Source: JAAZGD01 sp964383845
Lineage (GTDB): Bacteria > Bacillota > Clostridia > Peptostreptococcales > Anaerovoracaceae
DNA length: 12,199 nucleotides
NCBI GenBank assembly: GCA_964383845.1
Contig: CAYLIF010000035.1
Coordinates: forward strand, 1 to 12,199
Direction: 5' to 3'
A program made the translations under genes and the position numbers. Positions within the stretch are counted from its first letter, which is position 1. Each line of letters opens with the position of its first letter. The notes below the pieces were generated by a model. That model worked only from the letters and a program-made list of their open reading frames with translations, was not told the origin of the DNA and did not search any database. Below are positions 1 through 6,496 of the stretch, piece after piece.

Positions 1-885
1 GAGTTTCGCTTTTCTTAAATTTGGAATTCCCATATCTTCTTCTCTATTAATAAATTTGAAATTTTTGCCACTGGCTATGCAAAACTCATGGTTAATCATC
101 TGATATAGCCCTCTATACTTGGTATTTGCCTTTTCCACGTGTTCTGTAATTGTGTTTCTATTTAATTGGCCTCCAATTGCTATAGCTTCAATCTTTCCAT
201 CAATACGAATAGCCCCAGCTAAATAACCCACCTTCTCTAGATTAATAAAAACATCCTCCATTGCCTCAGCTTCCATCTCTAACATTATTTTTTCATGAGG
301 AGGTACATCTTTTCGGTCGTTAAATTCACGAATGAACTCCATGGCTTCCTCTGTATGGTCTGAAGTTAGCTCTATATATTCATGTTGGTAGTTTTTAATG
401 AAGTAGTTCAAGTGGTTTTTCTTCCCGTGGTAGGGCCTTCCCTTCAAATCAATCATATCTTGAAGCAAGTATAGATAATCATAATTAGGGCGATCATCGA
501 TATATCTCATTTCCCCAGGGCAAGCATCGCGAAAGAGGTCCAACATATGTATTGGAACCAAACGAATACTAAAGGGTTGTTCTTTCTCTATAAAACGGTC
601 CCTTGCTGCATACAAAGTCTCATGTAATTTCTTTTCATCGTATCTCCCTGTTCTTGTAAGGGGTGGGAACATAAAGGGGCATTCTATACCGTCTTCTAGC
701 TCTAAATGACTTAAACCACTAATACAAAGATAGTCTCCAATAATTTCCCAACTGAAATTATTGATGTTTCTCCACATATATAGGGAGGAGTAGGAAAGCC
801 CAGACGTTTTATAATCATAACCGAAAAGAAATTCCTCTAAAATTGGTCTGTTCTCCAGTGTTACCTTGTTTTTAAATATGTTCAT
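1..885 (-). CDS. DUF2156 (phosphatidylglycerol lysyltransferase C-terminal-like, GNAT fold) protein, 3' end cut by window edge
   Basis: The frame is open from ATG at 885 to base 1 (295 residues, no stop), so the gene runs off the left edge. From similar proteins I judge that only a short C-terminal tail is missing. I recognise the family from the last visible part: a GGQLN strand (about residues 244-248) and the near-terminal NREEDMGIPNLRKAK motif (about 280-294), typical of DUF2156 proteins, which share the acyltransferase-like domain of MprF. There is no N-terminal membrane region, so this is a soluble single-domain form, not an MprF flippase-synthase. The acceptor substrate is unknown. The start is supported by AAAGGA eight bases upstream. 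It lies inside the end of surE (14-base overlap), so translation is probably coupled to surE. The family call is good; an aminoacyl-transfer role is inference only. Confidence 0.85.
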   Translation of the reverse strand, partial: MNIFKNKVTLENRPILEEFLFGYDYKTSGLSYSSLYMWRNINNFSWEIIGDYLCISGLSHLELEDGIECPFMFPPLTRTGRYDEKKLHETLYAARDRFIEKEQPFSIRLVPIHMLDLFRDACPGEMRYIDDRPNYDYLYLLQDMIDLKGRPYHGKKNHLNYFIKNYQHEYIELTSDHTEEAMEFIREFNDRKDVPPHEKIMLEMEAEAMEDVFINLEKVGYLAGAIRIDGKIEAIAIGGQLNRNTITEHVEKANTKYRGLYQMINHEFCIASGKNFKFINREEDMGIPNLRKAKL

Positions 886-1654
886 TAGAATAATCCTTTA
901 TTTTCCAAGTTATTACTTCTTTTATTAAATCATGGTTGGTCAAATCGTACCTTAGTGGTGTTATGGTTATGTACCCTTCTTGCATAGCAAGAACATCTAT
1001 ATCCTGAGAAAGTTCCTCGTAAATAACTGGTTTTCCACTGTACCGATACCTTGTAATACCATCTTCACCTTCCTCTGACATAAACCACTGATCATATTCT
1101 CTTTCTCCAAGGCGGGTAACTCTTACACCTTTTATTTCTTTCTCTGGTAGGTTTGGCACATTAATATTTAATACGGTTTTCGCATCCAATTTCCCAAATG
1201 TCTTTCGCAAAGTCTCAGCAGCAATATTCCCTGCAATTGAAAAGTCTTTTCCAAAATGGCTGTCCAGGGAAATCGCAACGCTAGGTATTCCGCATATACA
1301 CCCCTCTAGGGCCGCAGATACTGTTCCAGAATAAAGTGTATCCGTTCCTAAATTACTGCCATGATTGATACCAGAAAAAACCATGTCAATTTCAACCCCC
1401 AGCGTCCCCAAATATTTTAAGCCCAGCTTAACAGAATCTGCTGGAGTTCCTGAAATAGCAAAGGCTCTGCTGGCATACTGAAAAGGAATCTCTGTAATTT
1501 CAATTAATTTGCCAATTGAAATACTATGACCCGAAGCCGACCTTTGATCATCTGGAGCACACACATATACATTAGCCTCTCTGCTTATTGCTTTAACTAA
1601 AGCCATAATACCTGGGGCGTAAATGCCATCATCGTTTGATACTAATACATTCAT
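872..1654 (-). CDS. surE: 5'/3'-nucleotidase SurE
   Basis: SurE is a metal-dependent cytoplasmic phosphatase that removes phosphate from nucleoside 5'- and 3'-monophosphates, and in some species from short polyphosphate. The 260-residue length is normal. The N-terminal VSNDDG motif gives the metal ligands D8 and D9. RSASGHS near residue 38 supplies the conserved Ser39, and SGINHGSN (94-101) supplies Asn97 and the substrate loop, followed by the usual YSGTVSAA helix. The start has AAGGAG six bases upstream. The gene follows the sirtuin by 55 bases, and that gap carries a TGATATAAT extended -10, so it can probably be transcribed apart from the upstream pair. Its end overlaps the DUF2156 start. 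All key residues are present and the function is confident. Confidence 0.97.
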   Translation of the reverse strand: MNVLVSNDDGIYAPGIMALVKAISREANVYVCAPDDQRSASGHSISIGKLIEITEIPFQYASRAFAISGTPADSVKLGLKYLGTLGVEIDMVFSGINHGSNLGTDTLYSGTVSAALEGCICGIPSVAISLDSHFGKDFSIAGNIAAETLRKTFGKLDAKTVLNINVPNLPEKEIKGVRVTRLGEREYDQWFMSEEGEDGITRYRYSGKPVIYEELSQDIDVLAMQEGYITITPLRYDLTNHDLIKEVITWKIKDYSNEHI

Positions 1655-1683
1655 CTCCCTCTCCTTTTCTCATACGCTTAAGC

Positions 1684-1692
1684 ATTATATCA
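1684..1692 (-). promoter_or_regulatory. Probable extended -10 promoter for surE
   Basis: On the minus strand the sequence reads TGATATAAT, a perfect TATAAT with the TG extension, 30 bases upstream of the surE start. I see no good -35 hexamer, which is tolerated by extended -10 promoters. It implies a leader of about 20-25 bases containing the AAGGAG site. Confidence 0.5.
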
Positions 1693-1709
1693 CATGTACC
1701 TCTCAGTTT

Positions 1710-2474
1710 CTATTGAGTTTTCATGAGAGAGCCTAATACTGTGCCTATTGCGTCATGAGAAACCCATTGTGCCTTGCTGTCATAGGAGGTTGGAGTTTTA
1801 TTGATTAGTACCAAGTCATCTCCTTTAAAATATTGGAGCAAGCCAGCTGCTGGGTATACAACCAAAGATGTTCCTCCAACTATCATAGTATCTGCTTGTG
1901 AAATCCATTCTATACCCCTCTCAATATCCTCTTGATTGAGAGCTTCTTCATAAAGAACCACATCGGGTTTAACTATTCCACCACATTTGCTACAGTAGGG
2001 TATATGGGTTTGTTTGCCAGAACCATCCACACAATTTGCAGGGTCTAAAACATATTCTAGTTCATAATATGTTCTGCAGTCCATACAGTAATTTCTGTGG
2101 ACGGAACCGTGAAGTTCTACAACATTTTTACTTCCCGCTATTTGATGCAGCCCATCAATATTTTGTGTTACTATTCCAATGAGTTTACCTTCTTTCTCAA
2201 GTTGAGCAAGGGCGAGATGAGCTTTGTTCGGCTTAGCCTCAGAGTAAATCATTTTGTTTTTATAATAGTCAAAGAACATATCTGGCTGGGATCGGAAGAA
2301 GCTGTGAGAGATAAGGGTCTCAGGAGATCTTCCATATTCTTCTTTTGCTTGATAGAGTCCTTCTTCTGATCGGAAATCTGGAATATTACTTTCTGTAGAC
2401 ACCCCTGCTCCTCCAAAGAAAACTATTTTCTTGCTTTTGTTGATAATTTTTTTCAATTCATCAATACTCGTCAT
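1710..2474 (-). CDS. NAD-dependent protein deacetylase, bacterial sirtuin (Sir2/CobB family)
   Basis: This enzyme uses NAD+ to remove acetyl groups from protein lysines, releasing nicotinamide and O-acetyl-ADP-ribose. Seen in the 254-residue product: the GAGVSTESNIPDFRS NAD loop (about 22-36), TQNIDGLH (103-110), catalytic His122 in LHGS, the zinc site C130/C133 and C161/C164, VKPDVVLYEE (168-177) and GGTSLVVYPA (200-209). Aligned by eye, the Tyr and Arg that mark desuccinylase-type CobB/SIRT5 are replaced by F68 and Y71, so a deacetylase is more likely than a desuccinylase. I chose ATG 2474 because AAAGGAAG lies five bases upstream. An in-frame ATG at 2507 would add 11 residues, overlap the patatin gene and lacks this support. 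The gene starts 13 bases after the patatin stop, so the two are almost certainly one transcript. Confidence 0.95.
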   Translation of the reverse strand: MTSIDELKKIINKSKKIVFFGGAGVSTESNIPDFRSEEGLYQAKEEYGRSPETLISHSFFRSQPDMFFDYYKNKMIYSEAKPNKAHLALAQLEKEGKLIGIVTQNIDGLHQIAGSKNVVELHGSVHRNYCMDCRTYYELEYVLDPANCVDGSGKQTHIPYCSKCGGIVKPDVVLYEEALNQEDIERGIEWISQADTMIVGGTSLVVYPAAGLLQYFKGDDLVLINKTPTSYDSKAQWVSHDAIGTVLGSLMKTQ

Positions 2475-2487
2475 TTTTACTTCCTTT
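2475..2487 (-). promoter_or_regulatory. Ribosome binding site that fixes the sirtuin start
   Basis: The minus strand reads AAAGGAAG followed by five bases and ATG (2474). It selects this start over the upstream in-frame ATG at 2507. Confidence 0.75.
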
Positions 2488-3636
2488 CTATTTATGTGAT
2501 AGCTCAATATTGTCTAGTAAATATCGGACTGCACTCTTTTCGTCTCTTAGAATAAGGCCGTTATAATCTTTGATAAATTCTAGAGCATCTTTAGGTAGGC
2601 CCTTTAATTTTTCTGCTGTAGCTAGTAGTAGGGTTTGGCTGTTGAATTCCACCGGTTTCTTCTCACCTTTTAAGCGCTTTACAACTTCACTAAGTTCTTG
2701 ATTAAGGGTCTCTCTTGAATAAATCCTTAATGGATCCAAGCCGAAAACCTTTGCAGCGGAGTCAGCATCTACCACTTCTTTTTCTGTGAAAGATTCTTTT
2801 TCAAATGTAAAGAAGTTACCCGCGTTGTGACCAAATGCCTTTCGCCCCTCTAAATATCCAAGTTTTAAAATCCGTTTTGCGTTTTCTCTATTAAATTCAA
2901 GAATGTTACCTAAATCCCAAGGGCTTTTAATCCATGTCATGTTATCATGGGCCTTGCTTTCTCTTTTTGTTAATGGGTTTTCGGGGTTTAGTTCCACTGC
3001 AATTATTTTTGTAGCGCCTCTTTTTACAGCCATGGATACAGGAACTGCATCCACGTATCCTCCATCTATATAGTAGACTCCATCAATTACGTGTGGCTGC
3101 ATAGCAGGGAAAAAGGAGGCACTCGCCATAATAAAGTCATGAAGCTGGCCTTGGGGAATATCTTCACAGAATAGCCAGTGGCCTTTAAGTATTTGTCTTT
3201 CCTTCAAGGATGGCATCTCTGCAGCTACCAAGCCATAATCTATATTTGAGTTTCTGACCTGGTCTTCATGAATATATTTTCTAAGAAGTTCTTCAAGTCC
3301 TCTAGTAGAAACACCTTTATTGATAAAAATATTTTTTATGAAATCAAGGACCTCTTCCGGATCGAGTTTATCCATTTCAGAATCGTATTCTTCGGGATTT
3401 TCACTTTTTAATTGTGGGTGAATATCAAGGACCATCTCTGTATCAATTTCTTTCCACAGTTGTTCCGCCAACTCAAAGTCACCTTGGGCCACCATAGCCC
3501 CATTAATTGAGCCTACGGAAGTACCGGTTACTATATGAAATTTGATGCCTTCTTCTTGACAAGCTCTCCACACACCAATTTCATAAGCTCCTCTAGCACC
3601 GCCTCCACCTAAAACAAAAGCTGTTTTTTCTTCCAT
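2488..3636 (-). CDS. Patatin-like phospholipase family protein (RssA/YlbK-type core with long C-terminal part)
   Basis: A Ser-Asp dyad acyl hydrolase, likely acting on phospholipids or other acyl esters at the inner face of the membrane. The 382-residue product shows the oxyanion loop GGGGARGAYE (10-19), the nucleophile elbow GTSVG with Ser40, and the DGG motif with Asp191 (191-193), followed by the usual D-A-V-P. The first 230 residues form the patatin domain. About 150 further residues (230-382) are mostly helical and charged and lack a motif I recognise, making this longer than minimal RssA-type proteins. There is no signal peptide. The start has AAAGGGG seven bases upstream. It is the first gene of the patatin-sirtuin pair, 13 bases before the sirtuin. 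Fold and catalysis are confident; the physiological substrate is unknown. Confidence 0.93.
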   Translation of the reverse strand: MEEKTAFVLGGGGARGAYEIGVWRACQEEGIKFHIVTGTSVGSINGAMVAQGDFELAEQLWKEIDTEMVLDIHPQLKSENPEEYDSEMDKLDPEEVLDFIKNIFINKGVSTRGLEELLRKYIHEDQVRNSNIDYGLVAAEMPSLKERQILKGHWLFCEDIPQGQLHDFIMASASFFPAMQPHVIDGVYYIDGGYVDAVPVSMAVKRGATKIIAVELNPENPLTKRESKAHDNMTWIKSPWDLGNILEFNRENAKRILKLGYLEGRKAFGHNAGNFFTFEKESFTEKEVVDADSAAKVFGLDPLRIYSRETLNQELSEVVKRLKGEKKPVEFNSQTLLLATAEKLKGLPKDALEFIKDYNGLILRDEKSAVRYLLDNIELSHK

Positions 3637-3695
3637 TATAGGTCCCCTTTCTTCCCACTAATCATTCTAAAAAATGTTGAACAAGGTCTTCTTAC

Positions 3696-3701
3696 ATTAT
3701 A
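3696..3701 (-). promoter_or_regulatory. Candidate -10 box for the patatin-sirtuin operon
   Basis: The minus strand carries TATAAT about 60 bases upstream of the patatin start. The matching -35 is weak (a GTGAGG/CTGTGA-like stretch at the right distance), so the call rests mainly on the -10 and the position. The implied leader is about 50 bases. Confidence 0.4.
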
Positions 3702-3754
3702 CACCCTTAACTGCAAATCCTCACAGCCTTTTGCAATTCCTTACAGATCATTAC

Positions 3755-3774
3755 TAGAAATATCAAGGTTTCTA
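3755..3774. repeat. Short inverted repeat in the patatin/HD divergent region
   Basis: TAGAAA and TTTCTA are perfect 6-base arms around an 8-base spacer, lying between the two divergent genes. It could be an operator for a dimeric regulator. The arms are AT-rich and short, so chance is a real alternative. A T-run follows on the plus strand, but no plus-strand gene precedes it, so a terminator role makes little sense. Confidence 0.25.
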
Positions 3775-3807
3775 TCTTTTTTTATGAAATTAAGCATCAT
3801 AATCAGT

Positions 3808-3835
3808 TTGTTTTATCTGTTTACTAGGATATAAT
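3808..3835 (+). promoter_or_regulatory. Probable promoter of the HD-nitroreductase gene
   Basis: TTGTTT (3808-3813), a 16-base spacer and a perfect TATAAT (3830-3835). Transcription would begin near 3842, which is the ATG itself, so the message would be leaderless or nearly so. The only Shine-Dalgarno-like bases (AGGA, 3826-3829) sit inside the promoter, 12 bases from the ATG. Confidence 0.5.
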
Positions 3836-3841
3836 CTATAT

Positions 3842-5035
3842 ATGAATAGAAATACTTTGACCCAAGAAGAATGTTTTGCTTTATTAGAAAGAGAAGAAAC
3901 TCCTGAAAGAGTTATCCGACACTGCTGTAAGGTAAGTGAGGTTGCAACCCTAATAGGCCAAGAGCTCAATCGCCAGGGGTTGAATTTTGATATTGACTTA
4001 ATTAGAGTTTCCGGAATGCTCCACGACATTTCTCGAGCTAAGGAAGACCACTGGAGTGTTGGTGCCGAGATTTTAGAATCTCTTGGATACCCTAAAGAGG
4101 CCTATATAATAAAACATCATATGAGCCACACCCCCACAACTAGGCTTAGCCTATTAACTGAACTAGACTTAATATGCTTGGCAGATCGTACTGTTCTTGA
4201 AGACACCTTTGTTGGTTTAGACAAAAGAATGGATTATGTTATTAATAAGGCAAAAGATTTCCCAGATGCCATTCCTATCATTTTAGCAAAAAAAACTATC
4301 ACTCAAGATATAATTAAAAAGATAGAAGTTAAAATTAATATGACCTTAAAAGAATTAATAGCGAAAGGAGCTACAATGGAACTCACTAGAGCAATCAAAG
4401 AAAGACACAGTATCAGGAAGTTTAAAACTGAGGAGGTAGCCGACGATCATATCAAGGAAATAATAGAAGCGGCGGGATTAGCTCCTTCAGGAGAGAATCA
4501 TCAAAACTGGCATTTTGTGGTGATTAAAAATAGTGATTGGAAAAATAAAATCCACCATACTATAAAGGCAAAAAACGAAGCCATGGCTTTAGAAATAGAT
4601 AAAATCGATCCAGAAAAAGGTTTACGTTTTCGTAAGTTCTGTAAAAACTTCACCCTTTTTGCCACAGAAGCGCCAGCGTTAATCTTGGTCTTTGCAAAAG
4701 ATTCTCTACCTCCAGGATATGCAGAGTACAAAATGATAGACGCTGGAGATGAAGTGCTAAAGGACTTACTCCTACGAAAGAATCCTGGCATGCAAAATAT
4801 TGGAGCTGCCCTCCAGAACCTTTCTCTAAAAGCTGTTGAACTTGGCTACGGTTCTTGCTGGCTAAGTAGCGGGAATTATGCAGCCGATGAAATAAAGGCC
4901 CTTTTAAATGAAGGTGAGATATTTAAAGAAGAAGATTATTTCATGGTTGCTATGTTGGCTTTAGGCGTACCTGAAGGCGAAGGAAGAAGCCCCAGAAGAA
5001 AAGAAGTAGAAGAAATACTTACCCTAGTTAAATAG
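3842..5035 (+). CDS. HD-domain phosphohydrolase fused to nitroreductase-family flavoenzyme
   Basis: One uninterrupted frame of 397 residues with two domains. Residues 1 to about 155 are an HD metal-phosphohydrolase domain: H27, the HD pair H61-D62, H70, H92 and D114 in ADR are placed as in the HDIG-type superfamily (H...HD...D). Residues 179-397 are a complete FMN-binding nitroreductase: RHSIRKF (188-194) is the usual N-terminal FMN phosphate contact, APSGENHQNWHF (214-225) follows, then GYGSCWLSSGN and the closing ALGVPEGEG motif. Its natural substrate is unknown; the family reduces nitro, quinone or flavin-like compounds with NAD(P)H. The domains are joined by about 25 residues, and at the junction lies AAAGGAG five bases before ATG 4376 (Met179), so a separate nitroreductase may also be made. 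The ECF gene follows after 18 bases. Confidence 0.85.
   Translation: MNRNTLTQEECFALLEREETPERVIRHCCKVSEVATLIGQELNRQGLNFDIDLIRVSGMLHDISRAKEDHWSVGAEILESLGYPKEAYIIKHHMSHTPTTRLSLLTELDLICLADRTVLEDTFVGLDKRMDYVINKAKDFPDAIPIILAKKTITQDIIKKIEVKINMTLKELIAKGATMELTRAIKERHSIRKFKTEEVADDHIKEIIEAAGLAPSGENHQNWHFVVIKNSDWKNKIHHTIKAKNEAMALEIDKIDPEKGLRFRKFCKNFTLFATEAPALILVFAKDSLPPGYAEYKMIDAGDEVLKDLLLRKNPGMQNIGAALQNLSLKAVELGYGSCWLSSGNYAADEIKALLNEGEIFKEEDYFMVAMLALGVPEGEGRSPRRKEVEEILTLVK
4364..4378 (+). promoter_or_regulatory. Internal ribosome binding site and start codon at the nitroreductase domain boundary
   Basis: AAAGGAG (4364-4370), a 5-base spacer and ATG (4376-4378), in frame with the HD-nitroreductase gene and located where free-standing nitroreductases begin (MELTRAIKERHSIRKF). 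It is a better initiation site than the one for the full-length protein. Translation here would give a 219-residue nitroreductase. Confidence 0.6.
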
Positions 5036-5053
5036 TAGGCCAAGGAGCATAAA

Positions 5054-5566
5054 ATGAAACATACGCAAAACATAGTTTTAACAAGTTTAATGATGGGGCT
5101 AATAATCGTTTGCACCATGTTCATTAGGATCCCAATTCCACTAACTACTGGTTACGTCCATCTTGGTGACGCAATGATCTTTTTAAGCGTTCTTTTATTA
5201 GGATGGAGATACAGTACTATAGCAGCCGCCTTTGGTTCAACTTTAGGAGACTTATTAAGTGGTTTCGCCATGTGGGCTCCTTGGACTTTTGCCATTAAAG
5301 GAGGCATGGCCCTAATTGCTGCTGTAATAATCTTGTCTTTTTCAAGAAACAATAGAAAACCCTCTTTAGCAAACTATCTAATCGCTATGATTCCTGCAGG
5401 AATATTCATGGTAGTTGGTTATTTCATTGCCGAAGGGATTATGTATGGGAACTGGATAGCTCCTTGGATAGGAGTTCCTTGGAATATAGGACAATTTGTG
5501 GTTGGAATACTTTTAGCCTTAATCATCCAAAAAGCTTTAGGCAAAACAAATATTTTTAGAGCTTAA
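5054..5566 (+). CDS. ECF transporter S component (riboflavin-type / PF07155-like)
   Basis: A 170-residue, strongly hydrophobic protein with about five or six membrane segments. The GYVHLGDAMIFL stretch (34-45) and the following GxxxG-rich helices are typical of the S (substrate-capture) subunit of energy-coupling-factor vitamin transporters, in the broad family that includes riboflavin-type S proteins. No A or T subunit is present in the window, so it presumably shares an ECF module encoded elsewhere. The start has AAGGAG six bases upstream and the gene lies 18 bases after the HD-nitroreductase stop, so the two are probably co-transcribed. A flavin cargo would fit the neighbouring flavoenzyme, but the substrate cannot be read from the sequence. 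The 3' end overlaps the convergent Gx-transporter gene by 11 bases. Confidence 0.87.
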   Translation: MKHTQNIVLTSLMMGLIIVCTMFIRIPIPLTTGYVHLGDAMIFLSVLLLGWRYSTIAAAFGSTLGDLLSGFAMWAPWTFAIKGGMALIAAVIILSFSRNNRKPSLANYLIAMIPAGIFMVVGYFIAEGIMYGNWIAPWIGVPWNIGQFVVGILLALIIQKALGKTNIFRA

Positions 5567-6080
5567 GCGCATATACAGGAGGAAGTGATCGGGACACTCT
5601 TTTTACTATTATCCCGATTACAATCCCTGTAACCATCCCAGCAATTAACAATACGGGAAAGTAATATAGCATCTGAAAAGTCTCTACTACAGCAGCAGCT
5701 ATTATTAGCTGCCCTATGTTATGAAAAACCCCTCCTGCCATACTAACTCCAATAACACTAAAAAGTTTTGTACGAAGAAGCAAGGTCATAACCCCAAGGC
5801 TCAGTAGCCCTCCGGCTAGGCTATACATTGCAATGGCTAAACTTCCAAAGAGTGAAGATACAACCATAATTCTGGCCACACTAACAAGGAATGCGAACCC
5901 TGGCCCTATTCTATATAAAGCAAAAACTATTACCACATTTGCAAGTCCTAGCTTTATTCCTGGGACTCCCACTGCAAATGGAATCATGGCTTCTACATAT
6001 GAAAAAATTGCTGCTAAAGCAGTTAAGACACCAGACAAAGCCAGCTTACTCGTTGGATACCGCATCCACTTCTCCCTCAT
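5556..6080 (-). CDS. Gx transporter family membrane protein (often annotated heptaprenyl diphosphate synthase component I)
   Basis: A 174-residue integral membrane protein with about five hydrophobic segments. The pattern LALSGVLTALAAIFSYVEAMIPF, split by a charged turn, then PGIKLGLANVV (40-50) and GGVFHNIGQLI (115-125) are characteristic of the family long labelled heptaprenyl diphosphate synthase component I and now Gx transporter. Resemblance to ECF S proteins suggests small-molecule uptake rather than prenyl synthesis; this is inference. Start is uncertain: ATG 6080 has AAAAGGA four bases upstream, while ATG 6065 (MRYPTSK) has AGGGAG six bases upstream and looks more like family starts. 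The gene overlaps the end of the NusG-II gene by 35 or 20 bases, implying translational coupling. Its end overlaps the convergent ECF gene. Confidence 0.88.
   Translation of the reverse strand: MREKWMRYPTSKLALSGVLTALAAIFSYVEAMIPFAVGVPGIKLGLANVVIVFALYRIGPGFAFLVSVARIMVVSSLFGSLAIAMYSLAGGLLSLGVMTLLLRTKLFSVIGVSMAGGVFHNIGQLIIAAAVVETFQMLYYFPVLLIAGMVTGIVIGIIVKRVSRSLPPVYALKL
5585..5621. repeat. Inverted repeat / potential hairpin at the convergent gene ends
   Basis: GTGATCGGGA and TCCCGATTAC pair over 10 positions with one G-T wobble around a 17-base loop. It lies 18 bases beyond the ECF stop and inside the 3' end of the Gx gene. No T-run follows on either strand, so it is not a classical intrinsic terminator. 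It could still stabilise or stop the ECF transcript, or be chance within coding sequence. Confidence 0.35.
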
Positions 6081-6447
6081 CTTTTCCTTTTATTGTTAGT
6101 ACCACCTTGTTGGGCAAACAGATAATTGACTCCCCATTTTTAGAAATAGAGTGATGCTGAACGCAATACTGATCTGGGCAATCCGCTTTGATCATTTTCA
6201 CATGGCCATTCTCAATGGCAAATGTGTTTTCACCTAGATCTTTAAGACTTATCTCCTGCTCTTCTGTTAAGGAATATATGCCCACTGTTTTACCATTTAC
6301 TTGTACTTCCACTTTGTTGGCTTCCTCTTGGCCCCAAAAGATAATTCCAACAAAAAAAATAACGCCTAGCAGTAAAAGGCTTCCCCCTAGCAGCAGGTCT
6401 CCTCGAGTCATTCCAAAGTATTTTTCTCGGTCTTTTTTTCTTGTCAT
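6046..6447 (-). CDS. NusG domain II-containing membrane-anchored protein
   Basis: A 133-residue protein with a charged N-terminus, one membrane helix (about 17-39) and a compact beta-rich domain (45-125), likely outside the membrane. KVEVQVNGKTVGIYSL, NGHVKMIKADCPDQYCVQ with a C-x4-C pair (about 90-95), and the closing CLPNKVVLTIKG are the signature of the NusG domain II family (PF07009), unrelated in role to transcription factor NusG. The paired Cys suggest a redox or metal site, which is inference. The start has AAGGG seven bases upstream. The Gx gene overlaps its end, and this pairing recurs in Clostridia, pointing to a joint membrane function. It is divergent from the cupin gene, with only 49 bases between start codons. 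Confidence 0.9.
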   Translation of the reverse strand: MTRKKDREKYFGMTRGDLLLGGSLLLLGVIFFVGIIFWGQEEANKVEVQVNGKTVGIYSLTEEQEISLKDLGENTFAIENGHVKMIKADCPDQYCVQHHSISKNGESIICLPNKVVLTIKGKDEGEVDAVSNE

Positions 6448-6474
6448 TGCATGTCCCTTAGCCTATGGTATAAT
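6447..6474 (+). promoter_or_regulatory. Strong promoter for the DUF985 cupin gene
   Basis: TTGCAT (6447-6452), a 16-base spacer and TATAAT (6469-6474) preceded by TGG, giving an extended -10. The start of transcription near 6481 leaves a leader of about 15 bases, just enough for the AAAGGAG site. The -35 abuts the start codon of the divergent NusG-II gene, so the two starts may compete. Confidence 0.7.
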
Positions 6475-6496
6475 TGATAAAAGAAAGGAGATATTC

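Noticed and set aside
2097..2369. Opposite-strand open frame inside the sirtuin gene
   Set aside because: It is antisense to a well-conserved gene, low in complexity, without a ribosome binding site or family resemblance. The same applies to the antisense frames at 3790-4029, 4501-4791, 4936-5124, 5152-5352, 5833-6154, 7425-7625, 8410-8790, 8896-9129, 9696-9881 and 10552-11061.
2475..2507. An 11-residue N-terminal extension of the sirtuin
   Set aside because: It would overlap the patatin gene end and it bypasses the well-spaced AAAGGAAG site; sirtuins normally start near the chosen Met.
1710..3636. An antiphage system built from SIR2 and patatin effectors
   Set aside because: The sirtuin has the complete His122 and four-Cys zinc deacetylase layout, and there is no cyclase, TIR, Argonaute or other sensor gene nearby.
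3755..3785. Intrinsic terminator from the inverted repeat and T-run upstream of the HD gene
   Set aside because: No plus-strand gene precedes it and the stem is only six AT-rich pairs; it is listed only as a possible operator.
6188..6496. A 103-codon upstream extension of the cupin reading frame
   Set aside because: It runs antisense through the NusG-II gene, and the strong promoter and AAAGGAG site place the real start at 6497.
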